Shown here: positions 33,954 to 42,088 of the stretch, piece by piece
Position numbering within the stretch: position 1 is the stretch's first letter
Layout: each line of letters opens with the position of its first letter
Source: Shimia_B sp038527375
GTDB lineage: Bacteria; Pseudomonadota; Alphaproteobacteria; Rhodobacterales; Rhodobacteraceae
DNA: 64,000 nt
Direction: 5' to 3'
Assembly: GCA_038527375.1 (NCBI GenBank)
Contig: JBCBFU010000003.1
Location: 70,749 to 134,748, forward strand
The notes under the pieces: model-generated
Told to the model about the DNA's origin: nothing
Seen by the model: the letters and a program-made list of their open reading frames with translations, nothing else
Databases searched by the model: none
Made by a program: the position numbers and the translations under genes

Positions 33954-34765
33954 ATGCTTGACCAATCCGACAGCTATGTGACCGCTGACGGGCGCACCAT
34001 TGGTGGGCCGGTGATGGAGATGAAGAACATCACGCTGCGCTTCGGCGGGGTGACGGCGATCAAGGATATCTCGTTCGACATTCGCGAGGGGGAGATCCGG
34101 GCGATCATTGGTCCCAACGGGGCGGGTAAGTCGTCGATGCTGAACGTGATTTCGGGCTTCTATACGCCGCAGGAGGGGGAGGTTTGGTATCGGGGTGCGC
34201 CCCGTCCGCCGATGAAACCCTTTGAGGTCGCGCGTATGGGGGTGGCGCGGACGTTCCAGAACATCGCGCTGTTCGAAGGGATGACCGTGCTGGACAACGT
34301 CATGACGGGCCGTCTGAACCACATGANNNNNNNNNNCAGGCGATCTGGTGGGGCAAGGCCCGGGATGAGGAAATCGCCAACCGCGAGAAGGTGGAGGAGG
34401 TCATCGATTTCCTCGAGATTCAGGCCATCCGCAAGACGCCGGTGGGGCGGCTGCCCTATGGCTTGAAGAAGCGGGTCGAGCTGGCGCGGGCGCTGGCGGC
34501 GGAGCCGTCGCTTCTGCTGCTGGATGAACCCATGGCGGGGATGAACGTCGAGGAGAAAGAGGACATGAGCCGCTTTATCCTGGACGTGAATGACGAGTTC
34601 GGGACGACGATTGCGCTGATCGAGCATGACATGGGTGTCGTGATGGACCTGAGTGACCGGGTGGTCGTGATGGATTACGGGCGCAAGATCGGCGACGGCA
34701 CGCCGGACGAGGTGCGCAGCGACCAGACCGTGATCGACGCCTATCTGGGGGTCAGCCATGATTAG
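33954..34765 (+). CDS. livG: Branched-chain amino-acid-type ABC transporter ATP-binding protein (LivG), with assembly gap
   Basis: An ATPase subunit of a HAAT-family importer. Walker A is GPNGAGKSS, the long LivG-type insert follows (GVARTFQNIALFEGMTVLDN), and Walker B is LLLLDEP with the H-loop in IEHDM. The signature motif is LPYGLKKRVELARALA, with YG in place of the common SG. Ten Ns at 34327-34336 interrupt it, and the two sides agree in frame only if the true gap is 2 modulo 3 (11 bases, for example). The start ATG at 33954 follows GAAGGGGG. The 3' end overlaps the next gene by 8 bases. Confidence 0.9.
34327..34336. other. Assembly gap (10 N) inside livG
   Basis: Ten undetermined bases. 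The reading frames before and after do not match across exactly ten bases, so the run is a placeholder and not a measured length. Confidence 0.98.
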
Positions 34766-35276
34766 GGTTCTGGCCCTTTTGGCGCTGGCTGCCCCGGCCC
34801 ATGCAGGCAGCGATCTGTTTGAGGGGGCGTTGCAGCCCGGGCTGGCCGCCGCGTACCCTGAGTTTTCGGCCGGTCTGGTTGATTGTCTGAGCTTTAACCG
34901 CGAGGGGCATGATGCGCCCATCGGCGAGGACGGCACGATCAATGGCGATGGGTTCGCCTACACGATCTTTTACCCGGAACTGACGCAGCCTTTTCCGTTC
35001 ATGGTGGCGGTGTCGTCGTCGGGCGGCATTCTGAACTGTTCGGGGCAAGGGGCCGCGTCGCTGCCCATAGACGATCCGCTCTGGCCTGAGGTCGAGACGC
35101 TGATGGAGGCCGCGGGCATGATCGAGATGGATTTTCCGCCGCCCGTTCGGGTCTACGCGGATTGCGAGGCGGGGCGTGCTGTCATGTTCAGCGATGCGGG
35201 GGGCACGTACCTCTTTGCGGCGATGACGGGGCCGAACCCGGCCTCGTATTGTGCAAATTTTGGACCCAAGGGATAA
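34758..35276 (+). CDS. Exported protein of unknown function within the transporter operon
   Basis: A 172-residue protein with a short signal peptide (MIRVLALLALAAPAHA). The mature domain has four Cys (VDCLSF, LNCSGQ, YADCEA and SYCANF), suitable for two disulfides, and no recognised family. It overlaps livG by 8 bases and ends 3 bases before livH, so it is translated with the transporter. A periplasmic accessory role in substrate capture is possible but purely contextual. Confidence 0.78.
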   Translation: MIRVLALLALAAPAHAGSDLFEGALQPGLAAAYPEFSAGLVDCLSFNREGHDAPIGEDGTINGDGFAYTIFYPELTQPFPFMVAVSSSGGILNCSGQGAASLPIDDPLWPEVETLMEAAGMIEMDFPPPVRVYADCEAGRAVMFSDAGGTYLFAAMTGPNPASYCANFGPKG

Positions 35277-35279
35277 GCC

Positions 35280-36233
35280 ATGTTGAGAGACATCTTCATA
35301 ACCCCGTGGATCGACATGGTCGCTGCCCCGGACTTCCTGTTGCAGGTCCTGTGGGAGGGGCTGGTGTCGGGAATCCTCTATGCGCTGATCGCGCTGGGGT
35401 TTGTCCTGATCTTCCGGTCCTCGCGCATTTTCAACTTTGCCCAAGGGATCATGGTGGTCTTTGCCGCGCTGACCTTGGTGGGGTTCCACGCGATGGGCGT
35501 GCCGGCGTGGATATCGGTGGCGCTGACGCTGGCAGTGATGTTGGCGCTCGCCGTTTCGATCGAGCGGATCGTGCTGAGGCCCTTGGTGGGGCAGCCTGAT
35601 ATCATCCTGTTCATGGCGACGATCGGGATCACGTTGTTCCTGATCGGATTTGGCGAGATCATCTTTGGCGGTGAGAACAAGCAGATGATCACCGAGGAAT
35701 TGGGCATCCCCACGGGGGCCTTCCTGCTGGAGCCGTGGGGCGGGTTGCTGATCCTTGAGCAGAAGGACGTGACCGCGGTTGTGGGGGCGGCCCTGCTGGT
35801 CGTCGCGCTGCTGGCCTTCCTGAACTACACGCGGATGGGCCGGGCGATTCGGGCGCTGGGTGATGACAGCCAGGCGGCGTTGTCGGTGGGGATCAGCCTG
35901 CAGACGATCTGGGTTCTGGTCTGGTTCATCGCGGGGATCATCGCGCTGGTAACCGGCATTGCCTGGGGCGCGCGGGCGGGCGTGTCCTTTGCGCTCGAGG
36001 TTATCGCCTACAAGGCGCTGCCGGTTCTGATGCTGGGCGGGTTGGAGTCGATCACAGGCGCCATCATTGGTGGGCTGATGATCGGGATGCTGGAGAAGCT
36101 GTTCGAGGTTTATTGGGGTCAGCCCCTGATGGGTGGCGGGACCGAGGCTTGGTTTGCCTTTGTGCTGGCGCTGATCGTGCTGCTGTTCCGGCCACAGGGC
36201 CTCTTTGGCGAAAAGATCATCGAGCGGGTGTGA
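35280..36233 (+). CDS. livH: Branched-chain amino-acid-type ABC transporter permease (LivH)
   Basis: A 317-residue inner-membrane permease of the HAAT family with about eight helices. Typical segments are GLVSGILYALIALGFVLIFR at the first helix, FNFAQG shortly after, and the C-terminal GLESITGAIIGGL with the final RPQGLFGEK. It forms the translocation channel with LivM. A hydrophilic insert (GGENKQMITEELGIPTG) near residue 130 is longer than in classical LivH. Confidence 0.93.
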   Translation: MLRDIFITPWIDMVAAPDFLLQVLWEGLVSGILYALIALGFVLIFRSSRIFNFAQGIMVVFAALTLVGFHAMGVPAWISVALTLAVMLALAVSIERIVLRPLVGQPDIILFMATIGITLFLIGFGEIIFGGENKQMITEELGIPTGAFLLEPWGGLLILEQKDVTAVVGAALLVVALLAFLNYTRMGRAIRALGDDSQAALSVGISLQTIWVLVWFIAGIIALVTGIAWGARAGVSFALEVIAYKALPVLMLGGLESITGAIIGGLMIGMLEKLFEVYWGQPLMGGGTEAWFAFVLALIVLLFRPQGLFGEKIIERV

Positions 36234-36238
36234 GCGAT

Positions 36239-36403
36239 ATGAACCGGGCAATGACACTCATTCTGGCGGTCGGGATCGTGGCCAATCTGGCGCTGGCCGT
36301 GATGGCGATGGGCGCAGGTGACATGGGGCGCGTGGTCGTCTCGCTGGTGTTGGCGGCGCTGTGCGCCGGTGTGATTTGGCTGCGGATGCGGGGGGCGAAC
36401 TGA
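36239..36403 (+). CDS. Small two-helix membrane protein in the transporter operon
   Basis: A 54-residue protein made of two predicted membrane helices (about residues 5-26 and 30-50) and a short basic tail. It lies between livH and livM and overlaps the livM start by TGATG. An alternative GTG start at 36230 would overlap the livH stop by GTGA. It may be an accessory to the permease. No family was recognised. Confidence comes from the tight spacing and the hydrophobic pattern. Confidence 0.65.
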   Translation: MNRAMTLILAVGIVANLALAVMAMGAGDMGRVVVSLVLAALCAGVIWLRMRGAN

Positions 36404-37470
36404 TGCTGTATCGGACGGCTGGGCAATTCAAGACGACGTACAAGGCCGATCAGGCCATGTTCCCGGTGCGGCAGGACGCAATCCTGCTTGCGATCATTCT
36501 GGTCTTTGCCTGGGTAATCTTTCCGCTGACGGCGAGCGAGTTCACCTTTCAGACGCTGTTGATCCCGATCCTGATCTATTCGCTGGCGGCGATGGGGCTG
36601 AATGTCCTGACGGGGTATGCGGGGCAACTGTCGCTGGGCACCGCCGCCTTTATGGGGGTGGGCGCCTATGCCTGTTACAAGCTGATCGAGATCGTCGATC
36701 CGATCACCGCGATCTTGCTGTCAGGCGTGTTCAGCGCGGGTGTGGGCGTGGTGTTCGGTATCCCGTCCCTGAGGATCAAGGGGTTTTACCTCGCCATTGC
36801 GACGCTGGCTGCGCAGTTCTTTCTCGTGTGGCTGTTTGAGAAATGGGCGTGGCTTTACAATTACAACGCGTCCGGCGCGATCCAGGTGCCGAACCTCGAT
36901 ATCTTTGGGGTCTTCGTGACGGGGCCGCAGGCGACGTCTGTGACGCAATATTACGTGATCCTGGCCATCGTGACGGTGATGACGTTGCTGTGCATCAACC
37001 TGACGCGCGGAACGCTGGGCCGGACGTGGAAGGCCACGCGGGACATGGACATCGCGGCGGAGCTGATCGGGATCAACCTGATGCGGTCCAAGCTCACGGC
37101 CTTTGCGATCTCGAGCTATATCGTGGGTGTGGCGGGGGCGATGTTCGTCTTCATGTGGCGGGGCGCCGCGGAGCCGAACCTCTTTGACATTCCGCTGTCG
37201 TTCCAGATCCTCTTTATCGCGATCATCGGCGGGCTGGGGTCGATCCTTGGCAACTATCTGGGCGCGATCCTGATCGTGGGGCTGCCCGTCGTGTTGAACA
37301 CGGTGCCCGAGGCGCTGGGCCTTGATATCAAGTCTGCGACGGTCGAGCATATCAACATCATGATCGTCGGCGGGCTGATCGTCTTTTTCCTAATTATCGA
37401 GCCGCATGGGTTGGCGCGTCTATGGGCGCTGATCCGAGAGAAGCTCATCATCTGGCCGTTCCCGCACTGA
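36403..37470 (+). CDS. livM: Branched-chain amino-acid-type ABC transporter permease (LivM)
   Basis: The second permease of the importer, 355 residues with about nine helices. Family markers include LNVLTGYAGQLSLGTAAFMGVGAYA, FYLAIATLAAQFF and the C-terminal IIGGLGSILGNYLGAI, then IEPHGLARLW. The start overlaps the small membrane protein by three bases; upstream in-frame codons are inside that gene. It pairs with LivH in the inner membrane. Confidence 0.93.
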   Translation: MLYRTAGQFKTTYKADQAMFPVRQDAILLAIILVFAWVIFPLTASEFTFQTLLIPILIYSLAAMGLNVLTGYAGQLSLGTAAFMGVGAYACYKLIEIVDPITAILLSGVFSAGVGVVFGIPSLRIKGFYLAIATLAAQFFLVWLFEKWAWLYNYNASGAIQVPNLDIFGVFVTGPQATSVTQYYVILAIVTVMTLLCINLTRGTLGRTWKATRDMDIAAELIGINLMRSKLTAFAISSYIVGVAGAMFVFMWRGAAEPNLFDIPLSFQILFIAIIGGLGSILGNYLGAILIVGLPVVLNTVPEALGLDIKSATVEHINIMIVGGLIVFFLIIEPHGLARLWALIREKLIIWPFPH

Positions 37471-37520
37471 CGGGCGCGGCTGTCTATCGAACCATCATCT
37501 GTCCTTGGGAGGAGAATGAA

Positions 37521-38816
37521 ATGAACCACTTTAAAACATGGACTGCTGCGGCAGCGCTGGCGGTGACAAGTGCCGCGGCTTATGCCGAGAGCCTTTATGT
37601 GCCGAACCTGTCCTATCGGACGGGGCCCTTTGCCTCGACCGGGATCCCGCTGATGAACGGTCAGAAGGATTACATGGAGATGCTGAACGCACGTGACGGC
37701 GGCATCGGCGGCGTGAAGATCGACTTCGAGGAATGCGAGACCGGCTATTCCACCGAGAAGGGTGTGGAATGCTACGAGCGCACCAAAGGCGAGGCCATCG
37801 TGACCCAGCCATGGTCCACCGGCATCACCTTGCAGGTTCTGCCCAAGACCAACGTGGATGAAATCCCGATCCTGGCACCCGGTTATGGCTTTTCGCCGAT
37901 GTCGGACGGCAAGACCTTCCAGTGGGCGTTCAACGTGCCCGGCGGGTATTGGGATGCGGCCGACATGATCGTTCAGTACCTTGAGGCCGAGGGCGATATC
38001 TCGGGCAAGAAGATCGCGTTCCTGCACCTTGACCACCCTTATGGCAAAGAGCCGCTCCCGCTGCTGGAATCGCTGGCTGCCGAGAAGGGGTTTGAGCTGT
38101 TGCCGATCCCCGTGGGTCTGAACGAGATGCAGAACCAGTCGTCGCAGTGGCTGCAAATCCGCCGCGAGCGTCCCGACAATGTTGTGATGTGGGGCTGGGG
38201 TGCGATGAACGCCGGTGCGATCACCGAGGCCGTGAAAACGCGTTATCCGATGGATCAGTTCATCGGCGTGTGGTGGTCGGGTCAGGATGCTGACTTGCGC
38301 CTCGTCGGTGAAGACGGTGCGGGCTACAAATCTATCAGCTGGTCGTTCCCGAACCCGGATGCGCCCGTCCACGCGGACATCAAGGAGCACGTGGTCGACG
38401 CCGGTAAATCCCTGTCGAACGCAGAAGAGATGGGCGGCGTGTTCTATAACCGCGGTCTCGTGATGTCGATGATCCTGGCCGAAGGCATCCGCACGGCGCA
38501 GGAAGAATACGGCACGGGCATGATCGACGCAGGCCAGTTGCGTTGGGGTCTGGAGAACCTGAACATCACCGATGCACGTCTGGAAGAGCTGGGCATGTCG
38601 GGGATGGTTCCGGCCTTTTCGACCTCCTGCGCGAACCACACGGGCCATGCGGGTGGCTGGATGCTGCAATGGGACGGCGAGAAATTCGTCAAAGCCTCGG
38701 ACCAGCTGACGCCGCGTGTGGACGCCTATGCGGGCCTCTTGGCGGATAGCGCTGCGGATTATGCCGCCGCGAACGCGCCTTGGGCGATGAACGAAGACTG
38801 CAACGCGGACAGCTAA
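37521..38816 (+). CDS. ABC transporter substrate-binding protein (HAAT family, LivK-like)
   Basis: A 431-residue periplasmic type-I binding protein. The signal peptide (about residues 1-22) is followed by SLYVPNLSYRTGPFASTGIP, which is the opening strand of this family, and by KKIAFLHLDHPYGKE at the second lobe. The subgroup is the one found next to CoA ligases and not next to amino-acid genes, which argues for an aromatic or aliphatic acid as ligand. GGAGGAG at 37508-37514 sets the start. A strong hairpin follows the stop. Confidence 0.9.
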   Translation: MNHFKTWTAAAALAVTSAAAYAESLYVPNLSYRTGPFASTGIPLMNGQKDYMEMLNARDGGIGGVKIDFEECETGYSTEKGVECYERTKGEAIVTQPWSTGITLQVLPKTNVDEIPILAPGYGFSPMSDGKTFQWAFNVPGGYWDAADMIVQYLEAEGDISGKKIAFLHLDHPYGKEPLPLLESLAAEKGFELLPIPVGLNEMQNQSSQWLQIRRERPDNVVMWGWGAMNAGAITEAVKTRYPMDQFIGVWWSGQDADLRLVGEDGAGYKSISWSFPNPDAPVHADIKEHVVDAGKSLSNAEEMGGVFYNRGLVMSMILAEGIRTAQEEYGTGMIDAGQLRWGLENLNITDARLEELGMSGMVPAFSTSCANHTGHAGGWMLQWDGEKFVKASDQLTPRVDAYAGLLADSAADYAAANAPWAMNEDCNADS

Positions 38817-38827
38817 TCGCGTGCATG

Positions 38828-38856
38828 TCCGGCGGCAGGTCAGTCCTGCCGCCGGA
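38828..38856 (+). terminator. Strong hairpin between the binding-protein gene and livF
   Basis: A perfect 12-bp stem (TCCGGCGGCAGG / CCTGCCGCCGGA) with a 5-base loop, 11 bases after the stop. The tract after it is only weakly T-rich, and livF follows 67 bases on. It probably attenuates read-through or protects the abundant binding-protein mRNA. Confidence 0.65.
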
Positions 38857-38923
38857 TGTCTTGAGTTATTTTGGAAAGATGTAGCCCCGAGGCGCGCGGC
38901 CTTGGGCAGGCGAGGTCCCCGAG

Positions 38924-39760
38924 ATGCTGGATGCTGCGAAGACGACTGAGACGACGCAAGAGACCCTTCTTGAGGTCAACAATATCGAGGTGATCTACAA
39001 CCACGTGATCTTGGTTCTGAAGGGCGTGAGCCTGAATGTGCCCAAGGGCGGGATCACGGCGTTGCTGGGCGGCAATGGTGCGGGAAAGACCACGACGCTC
39101 AAGGCGATCAGCAACCTGCTGCACAATGAGCGCGGCGAGGTGACCAAGGGGTCGGTGCGCTATCGCGGCGATGCGGTGCAGGACCTGAACCCGGCGGCGC
39201 TGGTCAAGCGGGGGGTCGTGCAGGTCATGGAGGGCCGGCACTGTTTCCAGCACCTGACGGTGGAGGAGAACCTACTGACCGGGGCCTATACCCGGCGTGA
39301 CGGGGCGGCGGCGATCGCCGCAGATCTAGAGCTGGTCTACACCTATTTCCCGCGTCTCAAAGAGCGGCGGAAGAGCCAGGCGGGCTATACTTCGGGCGGG
39401 GAGCAGCAGATGTGCGCCATCGGCCGCGCGTTGATGAGCCGGCCCGAGATGATCCTGCTGGATGAACCGTCCATGGGCCTTGCCCCGCAACTGGTGGAAG
39501 AGATTTTCGGGATCGTGCGGGATCTCAACGAGAAAGAGGGCGTGTCCTTCTTGCTGGCCGAGCAGAACACCAATGTGGCGCTAAGGTTCGCGCATTACGG
39601 ATATATTCTCGAGAACGGGCGGGTCGTGATGGACGGGCCTGCAGCCGATCTGCGCGAGAACCCGGATGTGAAGGAGTTCTACCTTGGTGTCTCCGAGGAG
39701 GGGCGCAAATCGTTCCGGGATGTGCGCAGCTACCGGCGGCGCAAGCGTTGGTTGTCCTGA
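38924..39760 (+). CDS. livF: Branched-chain amino-acid-type ABC transporter ATP-binding protein (LivF)
   Basis: The second ATPase of the importer, 278 residues. Walker A is GGNGAGKTTT, the signature region is YTSGGEQQMCAIGRAL, Walker B is MILLDEPSMGLAP, and the Q-loop follows RGVVQVMEGRHCF. An extra C-terminal tail (SEEGRKSFRDVRSYRRRKRW) is basic and longer than in E. coli LivF. This tail is common in the CoA-ligase-associated subgroup. Confidence 0.92.
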   Translation: MLDAAKTTETTQETLLEVNNIEVIYNHVILVLKGVSLNVPKGGITALLGGNGAGKTTTLKAISNLLHNERGEVTKGSVRYRGDAVQDLNPAALVKRGVVQVMEGRHCFQHLTVEENLLTGAYTRRDGAAAIAADLELVYTYFPRLKERRKSQAGYTSGGEQQMCAIGRALMSRPEMILLDEPSMGLAPQLVEEIFGIVRDLNEKEGVSFLLAEQNTNVALRFAHYGYILENGRVVMDGPAADLRENPDVKEFYLGVSEEGRKSFRDVRSYRRRKRWLS

Positions 39761-39839
39761 GATGGGTCGCGGGGGTGGAGACCGTTCTCCCCGTGGGGCT
39801 CTGCCCCACACCCTGAGGTATTGAGGCCAAAAGGAAGTG

Positions 39840-40811
39840 ATGAGGGCGGTCTTTTACGACAGTTTTGGGGCGGCGGCGGATGTGCTGACCGTTGGCGATG
39901 TGCCCACGCCTGATCCTGGCCCGGGCGAGGTTTTGGTGCGGTTGCGGGCGTCTGGCGTGAACCCGTCGGATGTGAAGCTGCGCGCGGGCGCGCGGCCCGG
40001 GGCGGTGATGGCCCATCCCCGCGTGGTGCCGCATTCCGATGGGGCGGGCGAGATCGCGGCCGTTGGGGCGGGCGTGGAGCGGCCGATTGGGGCCCGTGTC
40101 TGGGTCTGGAACGCAAACTGGCAGCGCGCCTTTGGGACGGCGGCGGAATATGTCTGTCTGCCGTCCGAGCAGGTCGTTGATTTGCCCGAGGGTGTGTCGT
40201 TTGAGGAGGGGGCCTGTCTCGGCATCCCGGCGATGACGGCGGCTTATGCCCTGGACGGTGTGGCGGCGGGCCAGACCGTTCTTGTGACGGGCGGCGCGGG
40301 GACAGTCGGGCGCTATGCCTGCCAGATGGCGCGTCTGATGGGCGCGCGGGTTCTGACGACGGTGTCGTCGCCCGAGAAGGCCGCGCATGCGGGATGCGAG
40401 GATTGGATCAACTACCGCGAGGTTGATGTCCCTGAGGCGGTGATGGAGTTGACGGGCGGCGCTGGGATCGACCGGATTGTCGATGTGGATTTTGCGGCCA
40501 ATCAGAATGTGGCGGTGGCCTGCCTGAAACCGGGGGGTACCGTGGCCGCCTATGCCAGCGCCAGCGTCATGGCGCCCGAGTTGCAGTTTTATCCGCTGAT
40601 GTTCAAGGACATCACCCTGCGCATGTTGATTGTCTATCAGTTGACCGGCGCGCGGCGGCAGCCTGTGCAGGCACGTCTGCAAGGCTGGTTGCGGGACGGG
40701 CTCTTGAGCCATGCGCCTGTCGATGGCGGCGAGCTGGAGGACTGTGCGGCGGCGCATGACCGGGTCGCGGCAGGGGACAAGTTGGGGACCGTGGTGCTGA
40801 GCGTCGCGTGA
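39840..40811 (+). CDS. NADPH:quinone oxidoreductase-like MDR family protein
   Basis: A zinc-free medium-chain dehydrogenase/reductase of 323 residues. It has the GroES-like N-terminal domain and the nucleotide site VLVTGGAGTVGRYACQMARLMG (near residue 145). The Cys and His zinc ligands of alcohol dehydrogenases are absent, and the VNPSDVKLRAG region is quinone-reductase-like. AAGGAAG precedes the ATG. It probably reduces a quinone or an enoyl/enone intermediate in the pathway served by the neighbouring CoA ligases. Confidence 0.85.
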   Translation: MRAVFYDSFGAAADVLTVGDVPTPDPGPGEVLVRLRASGVNPSDVKLRAGARPGAVMAHPRVVPHSDGAGEIAAVGAGVERPIGARVWVWNANWQRAFGTAAEYVCLPSEQVVDLPEGVSFEEGACLGIPAMTAAYALDGVAAGQTVLVTGGAGTVGRYACQMARLMGARVLTTVSSPEKAAHAGCEDWINYREVDVPEAVMELTGGAGIDRIVDVDFAANQNVAVACLKPGGTVAAYASASVMAPELQFYPLMFKDITLRMLIVYQLTGARRQPVQARLQGWLRDGLLSHAPVDGGELEDCAAAHDRVAAGDKLGTVVLSVA

Positions 40812-40827
40812 GAAAGGGACAAAAGTC

Positions 40828-42027
40828 ATGAGCCATTACGATGCCCTTGAGACGCGAAGCGCCGATGCGCGGGCCGCCGATCAGTTGGCGGCGCTGAACG
40901 TCATCCTGGGTCGGTTGGCCGAGCATGACGGGTCTTGCCTGCCGGATGTGGGACGGCTGGGCGATCTGTCCGAATTGGCGCGCCTGCCCGTTTTGCGGAA
41001 GTCCGAGCTGTCCACGTGGCAGGCAGAGCAGCCGCCCTTTGGCGGGATGCTGGTGGGGGATGTGGCGCATGTCTTTCAGTCGCCGGGCCCGATTTATGAG
41101 CCGGGCGGCGTGGGTCAGGATTGGTGGCGGTTCGGGCGGTTCGTGCACGCGCTTGGGATCGGAGCGGACGACATCGTGCACAACTGTTTCGGGTATCATC
41201 TGACGCCCGCGGGCATGATGTTCGAGAACGCGGCGCGGGCCGTGGGCGCGCGGGTGCTGCCGGCGGGAACCGGGCAGACCGAGTTGCAGGCGCAAGCCGC
41301 GGCGGCAATAGGGACGACGGCCTATGCGGGGACGCCGGATTACCTGAAGGTGATCCTGGAGAAAGCCGACGAGATGGGGCTGACGCTGCAGATCACCAAG
41401 GCGGCGGTGTCCGGTGGAGCGCTCTTCCCGCAGTTGCGCGCGTTCTATGAGGCGCGCGGGATAACTTGCCGCCAGTGCTACGCCACCGCCGATCTGGGCC
41501 ATGTCGCCTATGAGACCCCGGCGATGGAGGGGATGGTCGTGGATGAGGGCGTGATCGTCGAGATCGTGACGCCGGGCACGGGCGATCCGCTTCCCCCCGG
41601 TGAGGTGGGCGAGGTCGTGGTGACGTCGCTCAACCCCGACTACCCGCTGATCCGCTTTGCGACCGGCGATATGAGTGCGGTTCTTGAGGGGCAAAGCCCC
41701 TGTGGGCGTACCAACATGCGCATCAAGGGCTGGATGGGGCGCGCCGATCAGACCACCAAGATCAAGGGCATGTTCGTGCGGCCCGAGCAGGTTGCAGCGC
41801 TTGCTGCGAAGTTCCCCGAAGTGTCGCGCGTGCGTGTGGTCGCGGGCCGGTCGGGCGATCAGGATACACTCAAGGTGCGGGTGGAAGGCGACGTGGGGCA
41901 TAGCGATGCCTATGCTGCGGCGGTGGCGGATGTGCTGAAGCTGCGCGGTGCGGTCGAGGTCGTGGCCGAAGGCGCATTGCCCAAGGATGGCGTTCTCATC
42001 GAGGACGGGCGCGATTACGCCGGCTGA
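40828..42027 (+). CDS. PaaK-like phenylacetate-CoA ligase family protein
   Basis: An ANL-superfamily adenylate-forming ligase of 399 residues. Family features are DDIVHNCFGYHLTPAGMMFE, AVSGGALFP, the adenine-contact YATADLGHVAYE, and the hinge and C-terminal domain after IRFATGDMSAV with the GWMGRADQTTKIKGMFV segment. It would activate an aromatic or related acid to its CoA thioester. The classical N-terminal phosphate-loop with many Ser/Thr is weak here: where SSGTTG is expected it reads SPGPIYEPGG. Adenylation of the usual substrate is therefore uncertain. It is the last gene of the transport/activation island. Confidence 0.85.
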   Translation: MSHYDALETRSADARAADQLAALNVILGRLAEHDGSCLPDVGRLGDLSELARLPVLRKSELSTWQAEQPPFGGMLVGDVAHVFQSPGPIYEPGGVGQDWWRFGRFVHALGIGADDIVHNCFGYHLTPAGMMFENAARAVGARVLPAGTGQTELQAQAAAAIGTTAYAGTPDYLKVILEKADEMGLTLQITKAAVSGGALFPQLRAFYEARGITCRQCYATADLGHVAYETPAMEGMVVDEGVIVEIVTPGTGDPLPPGEVGEVVVTSLNPDYPLIRFATGDMSAVLEGQSPCGRTNMRIKGWMGRADQTTKIKGMFVRPEQVAALAAKFPEVSRVRVVAGRSGDQDTLKVRVEGDVGHSDAYAAAVADVLKLRGAVEVVAEGALPKDGVLIEDGRDYAG

Positions 42028-42030
42028 GGG

Positions 42031-42051
42031 GCGCGTTATTGCATAACGCGC
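42031..42051 (+). terminator. Hairpin after the PaaK-like gene
   Basis: A perfect 9-bp inverted repeat (GCGCGTTAT / ATAACGCGC) with a 3-base loop, 3 bases after the stop. No T-run follows. Confidence 0.5.
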
Positions 42052-42088
42052 GGGGGATCCGCACGGTTTCGGGCAAAGGAGACTGCCC

